Source of the DNA: Magicicada septendecula
Lineage: Eukaryota; Arthropoda; Insecta; Hemiptera; Cicadidae
Length of the DNA: 64,000 nt
Direction of reading: 5' to 3'
Assembly: GCA_034769895.1 (NCBI GenBank)
Contig: CM068373.1
Coordinates: 432,989,080-433,053,079, forward strand
The notes below the pieces were generated by a model. The model was given only the letters and a program-made list of their open reading frames with translations, did not search any database and had not been told where the DNA came from. Both the position numbers and the translations under genes were made by a program. Of this stretch, positions 1-10,422 are shown piece by piece (positions within the stretch are counted from its first letter, which is position 1; the number at the start of each line of letters is the position of its first letter).

Positions 1-301
1 ACCGTAATTAGCACGGAAATTCCCGTAGTTGATGATTGCAGGGATTATGCTGGATAATCATGCAAATTAGAATTCAATGTGATTTGAACGTTTAGAAGTT
101 ACACTTGTTCATGACGTCTTATATCTGATCATATTTTGTTGTCATGTTTTTGTGTAAATAAGGTTCTTTTCTGCGTAACTTTGCCTTTTATTTATACTAA
201 TACTATGTCTCGTATTTTGATTTATGCTCTGGCAGTTTTATTTTAATTTTAGTGATTAAAAGTTGTGTCTAATATTAAAGTGTCTTAATAAAATAAATAA
301 A

Positions 302-583
302 TTAATCATCATCATCATCAACTGCAAGGATTAAACCAAGGATGGTTTGTTCTGGTCTCAAACAATTAAAGAGTCTATAGCTGGTCACTCCAGCACTTCT
401 CCGTCCCTTTCGCTTGTAGTTCCATATTTGTTTTAGGATGCGGGAGTCACCCATTCGGCAAAGATATTCCAACCAATTCAGGCGATATTGTGCAATACTG
501 TTAATTATTCTCATAGTATTCACTTTCTGCCGTCTATCTGCGTTTCTTCTACGATCATGGAGAGTATACCCACCCTGCCACAA
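302..583 (-). mobile_element. LINE 3' end (reverse transcriptase C-terminal tail)
   Basis: The minus-strand translation reads as the region after the palm of an insect endonuclease-reverse transcriptase LINE. A GYTL-x-D-x-RRN block is followed by YRLNWLEYLCRM and YKRKGRRSAG, the basic tail typical of this group. The frame is open over 93 codons but has lost the usual GRPRKRW ending. It runs into a GAT repeat at about 304-321, which forms the 3' tail of the element. The endonuclease and RT domains are absent, so this is a 5'-truncated dead copy. Confidence 0.75.
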
Positions 584-1020
584 GCCTGAGAAATCTCATT
601 ACAGCCGCTTGGATACGACTGGCCTGGCCTTGGTCGCTTTTTTCTTTTATTCACAGCTATGGTCAGCAACCTTTGATATGTTAGGCTAGTCCTTATTTGA
701 GACGATTTAGTAATTGTAATATGTCCCCTGGATACGTTAACTAGCGTATGGTGAAGCTGTCACCTTCAGGCTTAACGTCCAGCCCGATTTTCTGTCTGGG
801 TGTTCTCCCGTTAACTGGCTCTCTTACCAGACTAAAGAAACCAATTTCCCTGTTGAGATATCCATGATGATCTTTAATGTAGTGGTTTCTCCTTGCCTGC
901 TACATCCTGCGTCTTTGACCAATGGAAGGTTATCCGTCTTTACGGGCAATTTCTCACCCCAAGAGCAAGAAGATGATCTTTACTTGAATTAATAAATTAG
1001 TTAATTTAACCAGATAATAG
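584..1020. other. GC-richer block without a recognised gene
   Basis: The block at about 590-960 is clearly more GC-rich than its surroundings, which suggests an old inserted repeat. The minus-strand translation is interrupted by several stops. I see no domain I can name. It may be a different retroelement fragment abutting the LINE tail at 302-583. Confidence 0.3.
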
Positions 1021-1470
1021 GAACTCTCCGACGTGCTCTAAAACAGAAGGCAAGGAATGAGTCCATAATAAAATGATACAAAAACCATGCCAGTTTCTAC
1101 ACTTACTGTGGCTCAGAAACGTGGACAATGTCTGCTATACAAACATCAAGAATTCAGGATACGGAAATGAAATTTTTGCGTTCCACAGCTGGGTACACAG
1201 AACTAGATGCGAAATAAAACAATCGGATAAGAGAGGAACTGAAATTTGAAGAAGTAAACTGAATCACCATTAAGTATAAAGAAAGCTGGAAATAACACAT
1301 TAACAGAATGGACAGTAACAGATTCCCTTTATTGTATCAGCCGAAAGGGAAGAGAAGCCTGGGAAGACCCAGGAAGATATGGTTCTACCAGTTTCGAGCC
1401 GGAACAGAATAAACAGTCTAAGCCGTGAACAAGAAGAAGAAGAAAATGAAGAAGGAGAAAAGAAAAGTTA
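1021..1470 (+). mobile_element. LINE 3' end with GAA-rich tail
   Basis: The plus-strand translation contains GTLRRALKQKARNES, then CGSETWTMS, EMKFLRSTAGYTELD and KGKRSLGRPRKIW. These are the ordered C-terminal motifs of the insect endonuclease-reverse transcriptase LINEs. At least four stop codons interrupt the frame. It ends in a GAA-rich tract at about 1430-1470, the likely 3' tail. The copy is 5'-truncated and old. Confidence 0.75.
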
Positions 1471-2624
1471 AGTATCAAAATGTAAATGATCTCCTATTAA
1501 GGCCCCGTTGTGCATTAGTAGAACAAAAATGATCCTGATTATAAAAGAGGTTTCCTCTTTTGTTAATTTTTGAGTTATTTTTTGTATTATGATCACTAAT
1601 CGTGTTCTTATTGTGACGTCCAGTATTTCCTAATGCGTGTTTAATGGAAACACACCACTACAAAAGTGTGCCTCCTAATGTCAACACTGTGTGTCTTACG
1701 TAGGCTGTCAAATCCACTTTTTTTTATTTTGTATATTACAACATACCTAACTATACAATTTTTCTGAGCAGAAAATCGCGTGCAATTTATTTAGTCTCAT
1801 AAATCAAATTTTATTGACTATTTTACTCATAAGAGGTCACATGGCTACCACATCAGTTATGATGCTTCCTTTTATATTCTGTGGATATGCTACAATGCCA
1901 ATTTACTTAACATTTTTGATTGTAAGGTTGCTAATTGATAAAATTGTTTCTACATATTTTAACAAGTAAATAACGCTGTAGATGATTTTCTGCTTCTTCT
2001 CAGTCAGTTGCGACAAATCGACGTTTTTACCTGTTTTTACTTGGTCAAATGCGCCCCGTATTTTCACTTGGTCGCAACTCCGTGGCAACTAGTAGAAACA
2101 CTACTGTCCCAAACTTAGATAAAGTTTTAATGTATAACTTTTTTGTTTGTGCAAGTAACTTCTTTATTCCAGTAATTTAGGGTAGGTTAGGTTACGTTGG
2201 GCTATTTCCTTCTAGTTAAGGTAAATAGGTTAATGCCCGTATTCTTATAAGGGCAGAAGAGACAAACTGCTTGTTTAAGAAGCAAGCTTTGCGATCTAAT
2301 TCTCGAGTCTGTGACACATAAGTGGCGTTTTTAGTAAGACACAAATTGATAGACAAATCACGTACGCGGTCAGTATTTAAAGCGTAAATATGCAAAACTA
2401 TGTACAGAGAAAGTTGATTGGTCGCAACCAGTATATAAATATTGGAAATAGCGGTACGCATTACTATTCCAGGCGTGAGCCTTCACCTCTTAGCAGTCTG
2501 TGTTTGTAGCTGATACAATGTTTTTATTTACTGTAATTAGCCTGGTCGAAATTGACCAGGTTCAAATTTTTACATCGATCGCAACTGATCGGGTGATCGG
2601 GATTTGTACAATTGGGTTGCAACT
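1471..2624. other. AT-rich stretch, no gene seen
   Basis: No coding motif is recognised. Short variants of a GTTGCAACT-like word recur at about 2005, 2070, 2418 and 2615. A 7-bp-stem hairpin lies at about 2540-2560 (CCTGGTC/GACCAGG). I assign no function. Confidence 0.4.
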
Positions 2625-3490
2625 GACAGCGGTCCTTAGATTGAAAATAATTCGTAATTTTGTTGCAATTAATTAAATAGAATTTCAGCTTACATAGATT
2701 TAATTGTTTTATTATCTATTCTTGATAGTTTTTTATTTAATTTTGGATGTTATTAACACAGATGTTTTGTTTATATATTAATGATGTTGGTCAAACTTTG
2801 TACCCATGTGTACTTTGTATTCTAAACACTGTATTGCGAAGCGTGTAGATGACGTCACGTTTGTTATCTGTTATCGCAGCCGGGATTCAGACAGGCTGAC
2901 TACAGTTAAATTTAGATCAGTTCTACTCAAGACTCCGAGCTGATCACTCGTATTCACTTGCCGCCGTGGCTACTTAAAGTTTTTCAGTATTTAATACTAG
3001 TAGCATGCTCACCATGCGACTATTTATTTAGACGATTTCGGTTTACATGTTGTAATGCACGTCCCCACTTTATTTCTATTCAATTCTCCGGCACTTATGC
3101 CGTGTTAAAATCTGCACGCTTCAGCAATCAAATATGTCAATTTAAATTTCAATAAGCATTCAAATTTGTCTCTTTAATTCAATAAATCATCATTTTCTGG
3201 AAACATTATACAGTCCACTCAATTATTTCGTCTCAAACCAGCCAACTCAAATAGCGTTCCTAAGAACAACTCACGATTATCAAGAGCTTCTAAGACGCAA
3301 CAGATGTGCAATCTAACGTTAGCTCATAATCGTGGAAGCAAACAAAACACCTGTGTAAGTAACATTCAAAATTAAATTAAAAAGTAGCAACAATACATAA
3401 TAAAAACAATTAAATCTATGTAAGCTAAAAATCTGTTTAATTAAATGCAATAAAATTATGAATGATTTTAAATCTAATGCGTGGCAACGA
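2625..3490. repeat. Element with ~150-bp inverted terminal arms
   Basis: The sequence around 2625-2775 is the reverse complement of about 3338-3490 at roughly 80% identity with small indels. Both arms share the block ACAATTAAATCTATGTAAGC and a following AT-rich stretch. The enclosed 560 bp have no recognisable protein. A 65-codon frame at 2958-3155 does not look like a gene. The structure suggests a non-autonomous DNA transposon or a foldback element. I could not identify a target duplication, so the ends are approximate. Confidence 0.55.
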
Positions 3491-3844
3491 CAAATAGGAT
3501 AACAACGATTTTTGTGTGCGGCTAACAGTTACGAAGAGAAAACAATCTTATATTCTTCGAAAAAGTGTGTTAAAACTTTAATTTTGTATGAATTCTTCAT
3601 TCCAATAACGTACAACCAATTTTACAAACTATTTACAAAAATTGTGAAAAATTATATGCACTATAAACATAGTATACAGTGGTCAAAATAAAGGAACTCA
3701 ATAACATGGCAAAAAGAATATTAGTAAAATTAAAATAGTCAGTGGATATAACGTGCTGTAAACATAAGAAAAGCAGGAGTAATCATTAAAATCATTGAAT
3801 CATAATAAAATATGATGTTAACATAGGAAAAACGTGGAGTAATC
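3491..3844. repeat. AT-rich DNA with a degenerate direct repeat
   Basis: Two direct copies of a roughly 30-bp unit, AACATAAGAAAAGCAGGAGT and AACATAGGAAAAACGTGGAG, lie 55 bp apart at 3764 and 3819. Both are followed by AATCATTAA. A weaker third copy sits near 4200, beyond the LINE fragment. No gene is seen. Confidence 0.4.
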
Positions 3845-4160
3845 ATTAAGAAGGTTTGGAAGAAAGGTTGAAAGACGTTGTGATGGCCCAGTTAAAGAAG
3901 ATGATAAACTGAGAATAGGAAATATCCAGGAGATAGATGATCTATTAAAGCATCAAGACACTGTGAGTTTCGTAAACGCTCAACAAATACAATGGCTGTC
4001 ACCTACAGCGTATGCCAAAGAAAATCCTGAGAGCACAAGTCCCTATGATTATGTGCTGGAAGATCTAAGAAGAATGGATGTGAGAGATAACACTGAGAGG
4101 GGAATGAATAGGAGTCATTGGAGAAGATTGGCTGTAGTGGTAAAAAAGAAGAATCATTAG
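3845..4160 (+). mobile_element. LINE 3' end (RT C-terminal tail)
   Basis: The frame from about 3860 to 4160 is continuously open. It reads GPVKEDDKLRIGN, then HQDTVSFVNAQQIQWLSP, then VLEDLRRMDVRDN and RSHWRRLAVV. This order matches the distal tail of LINE reverse transcriptases (SFVKAQRIQWLGH, then DLRRM, then W-A-x-DR-x-WR). The GRPRKRW segment has been deleted or replaced. The absence of stops over about 100 codons makes it one of the less decayed tails, but no catalytic domain is left. Confidence 0.75.
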
Positions 4161-5261
4161 AAACATTTTTTTCATATTTTGACACAATTTAATGTAATGT
4201 TAACATAGGAAAATGTAGAATTTAAAACGTTTCATCATACTTTGCCATCATTTATTGAGTTTTCAACATACGAAACACGAGGAAAATTTGTATAATATTT
4301 TGTCATACTTATAAAGTTGAACTAAATATGAACGAGATAAAAATATGTAACAGGCAACTACTACAAACACCACATAATCCTCATGTTGCTTCAGCTGTAG
4401 AGTACATCATTATAGAGGATTACCTTTGATTAAGTTTGTTAAAGAGATTTGGCACCGTTAGTAGGATTAATTTCAAGTTATATGTCTCATTAACGGGCCA
4501 CCAATTCTATGCTACGTAAAACCCACACCTGTGTACCGGGATTAAACTGCGTTCATTAAAAAGAAACATTTTAATGGGCGATTAAGGGGAAAAATCGGTT
4601 GAATCGCGCTACACAAATTGCATATAATTTAATATTAGTTTGTACAAAATGAAAGAATGCATAAGATTCTGTTAAATGAAGAACCAGTGCGTTACCGATA
4701 TTTTTTTGTGTAACGTAAAATTTAAATAGGGTAATATAGTAATCATTTCAAGGTGATCAGCAAACTTTAAAACCACGACTGCACTGGGCTTTAGTGTAAA
4801 TCATCATTAAATATCAATTATGGTGAACCCGTTTTGTAAACAGCGTGCTTATCAGGATCCTTCCACTTTGTTTCTTGTCTTTGAAGAATATTAATTTTCA
4901 ATTTATTGCAGATTTGTAATCTGTTCGAGTAAGCGAACATTGAACAAATTGACTGACAAAACACATACGTGATTATGACCACTGAAAGCTCTTCTTGTTT
5001 TTGTTAACAGATTAAATAGATGCACAAATTAGAAGACTAAATGCCAAAAACATGTAAACAAATGAACAAAAGTCAACTCCACTTACTGCTAGCATGATAC
5101 AATAAATTCAGAATGTTAAACACTAGGCCTATAAGGCAGATATACTGGTTGACATTAACACTTAATGTTGACATGAACACAAAATATACAGATATTACAA
5201 AATAGATAAAACCGACGTTACAATACAGATAATACAAAGTACATATTACTCGTTGAACTTG
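4161..5261. other. AT-rich stretch, no gene seen
   Basis: No open frame with recognisable motifs and no strong repeat were seen in this kilobase. Confidence 0.4.
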
Positions 5262-5690
5262 AAGGGCAAGTCTAACAATCTATGCCTTTTTAATATTTAA
5301 ATGTCCTTACTATTATCTAACAAATTAATTGCTAGGGGGTTAAAATGCTTTTCTAATTTAGAGATGTGTTTCCTGCAGAGGTACACGATTTCTTCTCTCA
5401 CAGTTGGAACTTTGAGGTTTCCATATATAGAATTGTTGAAGACGAACCATGGAGCGTCGACTATTGATCTTAAAGCTTTGGACTGAAAGCGCTGGATAAT
5501 CTCGATGTTACTCGTACTAGCAGTACCCCAAAGTTGAATACCGTAAGTTCACACCGGTTTAAGAACTGCTTTATATATTAAAAACTTTTCTACAAGACTC
5601 GACCGCAATTTTCTACCTATCAGCCAGTAGATATCTGTGACCTTGAAGTTAAGTTCAGTCTTCTTAAGAATATGGTAACGTGCTCCTCTT
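5262..5690 (-). mobile_element. Jockey-like LINE, RT C-terminal fragment
   Basis: On the minus strand a frame reads DIYWLIGRKLRSSL, YKAVLKPV, a stop, then YGIQLWGTAS, IQRFQSKALRSIVDAPWF and VPTVREEIVYL. This is the thumb and post-RT region of Jockey-clade elements (YKA-x-L-KP-x-W-x-YGIQLWGTAS, then IQRFQSK-x-LR-x-I-x-DAPW). One codon, the W after KPV, is now TGA. The last residues are out of register. Upstream RT motifs are missing. It differs clearly from the RTE-like LINE tails elsewhere in the window. Confidence 0.85.
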
Positions 5691-6018
5691 GTACTTCCAT
5701 CAAGAACCGAATTTTTGACATGATAATGTCTTTCGACTGGCCATCATTTGAAAATTTCTGTAACGCTGTAAACTGTAACGCATCACGCTGCATGACGTCA
5801 TTCTTGCGTGACGTCATTGGGATTGTTGTAAATAAACGTTTGTTTTGATACGTCGCAATATATATACTGTGTTAAAAATAATATCACTGCAAACAATTAA
5901 ACCAGATTTATAAAGCGTCCTGAAAGTTTAAAATCAAGTGTTAGCACAATTTACCAGCCGGGAATCGTTAACTAAAACCGCGACCGCTAACATGCTAACG
6001 TCGTCGCAGATTAAAGAC
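5691..6018. other. No gene seen
   Basis: The DNA is AT-rich and no motif is recognised. An 18-bp word ending in CATGATAATGTCTTTCG at about 5719-5736 recurs almost exactly inside the arms of the hairpin at 6036-6223. This may be a fragment of the same family. Confidence 0.3.
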
Positions 6019-6240
6019 CTAACAAGCAAAAAAATTCAAGTACCGTCTGCCTAGTGGCAAAAGCTAAAGAGCATGATAATGTCTTTCGGCCGCCAGCTAA
6101 ACGCAACATTATTATGGTTACTGACTGACTGATTGTTTCCTTTCTGCAAATGTTGCGTTTAGCTGGCGGCCGAAAGACATTATCATGCTCTTTAGCTTTT
6201 GCCACTAGGCAGACGGTACTTGATTTTGTTAGCATTTTAG
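6019..6240. repeat. Long perfect hairpin (75-bp arms)
   Basis: Bases 6036-6110 and 6149-6223 are exact reverse complements over 75 bp, separated by a 38-base loop. Imperfect complementarity continues outward: ATGCTAAC at about 5992 pairs with GTTAGCAT near 6227, with an unpaired stretch on the left. The arms are more GC-rich than the flanks. Open frames across the region are a by-product of the palindrome. It looks like a young foldback or MITE-like insertion. Confidence 0.85.
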
Positions 6241-6900
6241 GGAATGTATTTTAGCCAATGAAAAACACACGTTAACTTTCAGGTTTCTAAAATAAACTGG
6301 TCAGACGCTTATAGAGAGGAAAGTTATACTTTTGATAATATTCCGACCCTGCCTAAGGTAATTACTAAAATCGCTTTGTTTACAACTTTGCTGTTATTTT
6401 ACAAAGAAATGAGTTTACAGCTGTTCAAAAAGGAGCCAAATATGTTAACTTTTGGTAAACCTGCGTGAACCTTGTTTTAATAAAAATGTAAAAAGTAGAA
6501 ATTATAAATGTTGATTACTAACTCTGGAATAATCTGAAGCGTGTAGAAATTCCATACTTTTATGTCTGAGATATTTTTGCACACGTGGAAGGAGCAACAT
6601 TTCTAAAATCGAATGTGATCACCATATAAGTTATAAAATTTTACAATATCTGACAATAAAACAGAAATTATCTTTTATTTGTCTGTGTCTAAAACCATAT
6701 TAAATGCGTTCCAAGTTTTTCAATACCACGTTAACGAGACGGTTAAAATTACATAAACACGCTTCCAAACAACGATATAATAATGGACATCAGTTATTTA
6801 CTAATATATCTTTATGCCGCTTTGCTTTTCTAAAAGAGGACTTACATTATCTGTAATAATTAGTCGTCTCTAAACCAAGTGGACAATAAGCATTCCCCCT
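6241..6900. other. AT-rich stretch, no gene seen
   Basis: No coding motif, strong repeat or RNA structure was recognised here. Confidence 0.4.
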
Positions 6901-7080
6901 ATTTTAACCTCCGCTCCTAAAACAACAGCCTGGTGCACGCAAACTGTAAACCAGTAAATTTGGCTTCTGCCACAAGATTTACGACCTGTAAATCAGCGTC
7001 TGCAGTGAACACACACAAATGCACATCTGTGTCCCAATGTGTCAGCTCTCAAAATTAATCGGTTTTGGGGTTTTGCAGAT
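6901..7080. repeat. Diverged interspersed repeat, copy 1
   Basis: The segment AATGCACATCTGTGTCCCAA and the following GTCAGCTCTCAAAAT recur near 22008-22045 with few changes. Weaker similarity extends about 100 bp upstream in both places. The family identity is unknown. Confidence 0.45.
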
Positions 7081-7374
7081 CCGCAGACAACTGAGAGGGA
7101 GGTAAACGTCCAGACACTCGTGTACGGTCTCGTGAAAGGCACGTTCATTGAAGCACGTAACTAGAACTTGCAATGACGATGGTCTTGGTACAACTACTAC
7201 TACTACTATTTTTTGTGGGGGAGGAAAATGCATTATGCACCATCAGGAGACACCCGACTGGTCTTCTGGTGTGTGGGACTCGCACCCACCAAAAAACCTC
7301 CACTTTACAGGCAGGGAACCCCCCTTGGAACAACTGTTCGTATGGCTTCAGGGTGGCACCTCGTATTACGCCTA

Positions 7375-8370
7375 CTAGGCTCCTACAGCATTATCTATAT
7401 CATCGACTTGTGAGAGGGTCCAGTTCAGGCTCTTCTGCCGTAGGACCATCCTCACGAAGGTCACAACCATGTCCCAGTTCTCTTTGCTGTTGAGCATGAC
7501 GCCTATGATGTTAACAGGCGTCATGGGGCCAATCTCCGATTCCAGTCCTCGCCTCTCCAGCACCCGCCGTGGACACTCGAAGAAAGTGTGATGAGCGTCA
7601 TCAGAGTCTGAGTCGCCGTACACGCACGACGGATTCTCCATCTTACCCATCCTTCGCAGCCATGCACAGAAATAACCATGCCCTGTCAGGAATTGAGTAA
7701 GGTAATAATCTACGTCGCCGTGCGTTCTATCCACCCATTCAGGGAGGTTCCCAATCAACCTCGCCGTCCACCTAGCTCGACTCTCCTGCTCCCATCGTAG
7801 TTGCCAGCTCCGCATGGAGTGTGCTCTGGCCACTGTTCTTGCTTCTACAAACCCCAAGTCTTCCTTCGTCTTGTAGACCCTCCTCCTCTCCTCAGCCATC
7901 AGATCTATTGGCATTACTCCAGCGACGACCAACACTGCTGGTTCCGACACCGTTCTGTAGGAGCTTGCAATCCGAAGTGCTCCTCTTCGTTGTACCACGG
8001 CCATCTGCTTGCGGTATTTTTCTTGCTTCAGTGCGTCGGCTTAGACCTCGCATCCGGAAAGGAGAATCCAGTTGGTCACCGACATCAGCAGTCGCCGTTT
8101 ACCCACAGCTGGGCCTCCGACATTTGCCATTAGCCTGCTCAGCGCAGCAACGACCTTAGCGGCTTTCTTCGAGGAACATCGAATTTGCTCCCAGTAGGAA
8201 AGCTTAGTATCCAGGTTCATCCCTAGATACTTCACCACTGGCTTTGATGTTATCGCCTTTCCCTCCACCACTAACTGTGTAATTGTGCGTATACGTCGTC
8301 GAGTGAGCAGCACAATCTCTGTCTTCTCCGTCGCAAGGCTCAGACCGTATTCTTCCATCCAGATACCCGA
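7375..8370 (-). pseudogene. R1-type ORF2, RT thumb and C-terminal domain
   Basis: Beginning at WMEEYGLSLATEKTEIVLL, the frame encodes the end of the RT palm and thumb (VVKYLGMNLDTKLSYWEQI, then SRLMANVGGP). After one stop at about 8038-8040 it continues through QRRGALRIASSYRTVSEPA, the GVMPIDLMAEERRR block and FLTGHGYFCAWLRRMGK. It ends with a cysteine-histidine region (C-x-YG...HHTFFECP) and stops at 7375. These are hallmarks of R1-clade C-termini. The frame is the same as that of the upstream zinc knuckles, and the junction falls near 8362-8370. Catalytic RT motifs are absent. Confidence 0.85.
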
Positions 8371-9628
8371 CCCGGGAACATGTTTCAGAGCATCGGAGTC
8401 CAAACCACGCTCCTCACAGAGGAAACACCTCGGCTCTGCTTGGCAGTCTTTTTTCAGATGACCTGCACAGCCACACTGTATGCATATACCTGCCTTCTTT
8501 CTGTCGTCGGGCTATTTGCAGTCCGCCTGACAATGGCCAAAACCAAAGCAGGCGTAACAGCGAATCACTAGGGCCCTTCGACGCACTCTGCCATACACCC
8601 ATCCGATTTTTATGCGGCCAGTTTCGAGGAGTTTAGCAACTCCTCGCTCCCCCAGTTCCACAATCGCCATCTTCTGCTCCCGGGTGTTTGCCTTCGTCAC
8701 CGTCACTCTCATGTCCCCAGCCAGGTCATCTGCATCGCGTTTGACGGCATTACGGACCTCCTCTTCTTTTGTGAGGCAGTCAAGGTCCCTTATCTCAAGA
8801 CTTGTCCTGGGTTCCATGCTGCGGACAGAAGCAGACTCGCCCAACACTCCCCGCAACGCCTCACAGAAGCCCTCCTTATTGGTGGTCTTAGATCCCAACT
8901 CCAGGAGAACATCCCCAGAGCGACTGCAGCGGATGGACCTGATTTCAGTTCCTGTCGTCTCCGGGTTGGCATCTCTCCTGATCTGTGTCAGGACCTCCGC
9001 AAAGGTCTTCCCCTCTGCAGGCTTGATGAGCAAAGCCTCGGCTCGAGCCTTCAATGGACGCCGGGGCCTTGCTCTCCTTCCCGGGCTCCTTCTTCTGTAG
9101 CCGACTTTTCGCTTCGCGGACCGATCTCCTGGACTGCACCGTCTGCCATACAGTGGGTGTGTCTTCTTTTACCTATTTCTTATCTGTGGTCTTCTGTGGA
9201 AGGGGGCTGATGGCAGCTCGCTTACTGCCACCTCCCGCAGAAGACGAGGCCCCACTTTCTTGGCCCTCCTCCGTCTGTGTGGCACGGTCTGCTCCCTTCG
9301 CCTGCTTGGGTGCTCGCAGGAACTCGAGGACTTCCAACGCCTCCCGTAGTTTGGACAGGCCAGATTTCACCTTCATTGAGATGTTTTTCTGCCTGTCCGT
9401 GGCAGTCTTCATGCTGTTGAGAAGAGAGCGACAGTATCGTCACATCTCCCCTTCGTTGCTCGTGTCCGGCACCCTCTGTTCATCTGCAGAGCTCTTGCCT
9501 GCAGACATCTTCTGGGCAGTTGTTTGTCCCACCCCTCTCTGTGTACTCTCCGGAGGATTCCTTTGCAGCCGCGAGCTTTTCGCGAAGAGGCTTGGCGTTC
9601 CTTCCGCTCTATTGGGACTGTTTTCCAT
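8371..9628 (-). pseudogene. R1-type ORF1 (gag-like, CCHC zinc knuckles), broken
   Basis: ORF1 proteins of this clade bind the element's RNA. The 5' half lies in one frame (9628 down to about 9070) with stops near 9439 and 9172. It contains SGLSKLREALEVLEFLR and a basic stretch. A shift to the next frame then follows, and 9054-8515 is open: EALLIKPAEGKTFAEVL, then LGERGVAKLLETGRIKIGW and RCYACFGFGHCQADC. After a TAG at 8512-8514 the same frame continues into a second knuckle, CIQCGCAGHLKKDC, and a third C-x2-C cluster. The knuckles are intact, but the frame is broken by three stops and one frameshift. Confidence 0.85.
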
Positions 9629-9640
9629 ATTATTATACTA

Positions 9641-9827
9641 CATCAATGACCCTAATACCATGCTTAAGCTTATTCAACTTTATAATAAAGTCACAATCCG
9701 ACACACACAAATTTTTAAAGCTCTCTATAGAGCTCAAAAATTTAATTTAATAAATTTAATAAATTGTCTTACAACAAGTATTCCTATTTAATTTGTACTT
9801 GTATACTAATACTACTACTACTATTAC

Positions 9828-9858
<31 letters not shown>

Positions 9859-10130
9859 TATGCCTGTTATTAAAGTTTGATAATTTTACATAACTTTTAT
9901 CCACCAGACATTAGAGGTAAACAAATAAAAATAATTTCACTTTATTTTTACTACTGACACAGCTTCAATACGACAAAATCTAATACTTGATATAATCTGT
10001 ACCCACTAATATACTTTCATTGTTAACTAACCTCAGTGCAGATAACTGTTGGGTTCCGTAACAGTTAAATAAATTATGTAATATCCATTTTATGTACAAG
10101 ATAAAAATTAATAAGTAAAGAAATACACAT
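9641..10130. repeat. AT-rich DNA with ACT/AAT microsatellite
   Basis: An ACT-repeat (about 9803-9823) passes into an AAT-repeat (about 9827-9858). The rest is AT-rich with no recognised gene. Confidence 0.6.
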
Positions 10131-10373
10131 GGGGTAGGTTGTAACGTTAATCTGGGGAAGGTTGTAACACAGTAAAATCCGTGTTACAACCAACCCCACA
10201 CGTCGCCATTACAAAAAAGTACCCGTGCGTCTAATTATGTTTCAATAAGAGCAAAGCTGATGCTTGGTATTTATAAAGAATACTTGAGTTGTTAGACTAC
10301 ATCTGCACCTAGTGTGATTGAAGAATAATATAATTAGAAATACGTTTCACAACATAAGTATAAAAAGTTACTA

Positions 10374-10422
<49 letters not shown>

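Larger units (their letters stand above)
7195..9640 (-). mobile_element. R1-clade LINE with internal deletion
   Basis: This is a minus-strand non-LTR retrotransposon containing an ORF1 with CCHC zinc knuckles and the end of an ORF2 reverse transcriptase. The apurinic endonuclease and the RT fingers and palm are gone. The 3' UTR runs to a short GTA-type tract at about 7195-7212. The 5' side ends near 9640 just upstream of an ATG. At about 54% GC it stands out sharply from its AT-rich surroundings. Component pieces are listed separately. An intact R1-type element is usually 5-6 kb, so roughly half is missing. Confidence 0.85.

Noticed and set aside
2178-2205. TTAGG-like telomeric repeat
   Set aside because: Only one or two imperfect units (GTTAGGTTA) occur, far too few for an interstitial telomere.
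6036-6223. Hammerhead-like core in the 6-kb hairpin
   Set aside because: I looked for CTGANGA followed by a stem and GAAA on both strands and did not find a convincing set.
8612-9100. 162-codon plus-strand ORF
   Set aside because: Also antisense to the R1 ORF1 zinc-knuckle region.
9054-9791. 245-codon plus-strand ORF opposite the R1 ORF1
   Set aside because: It is antisense to a recognisable gag-like coding region. GC-rich coding DNA often leaves the opposite strand open.
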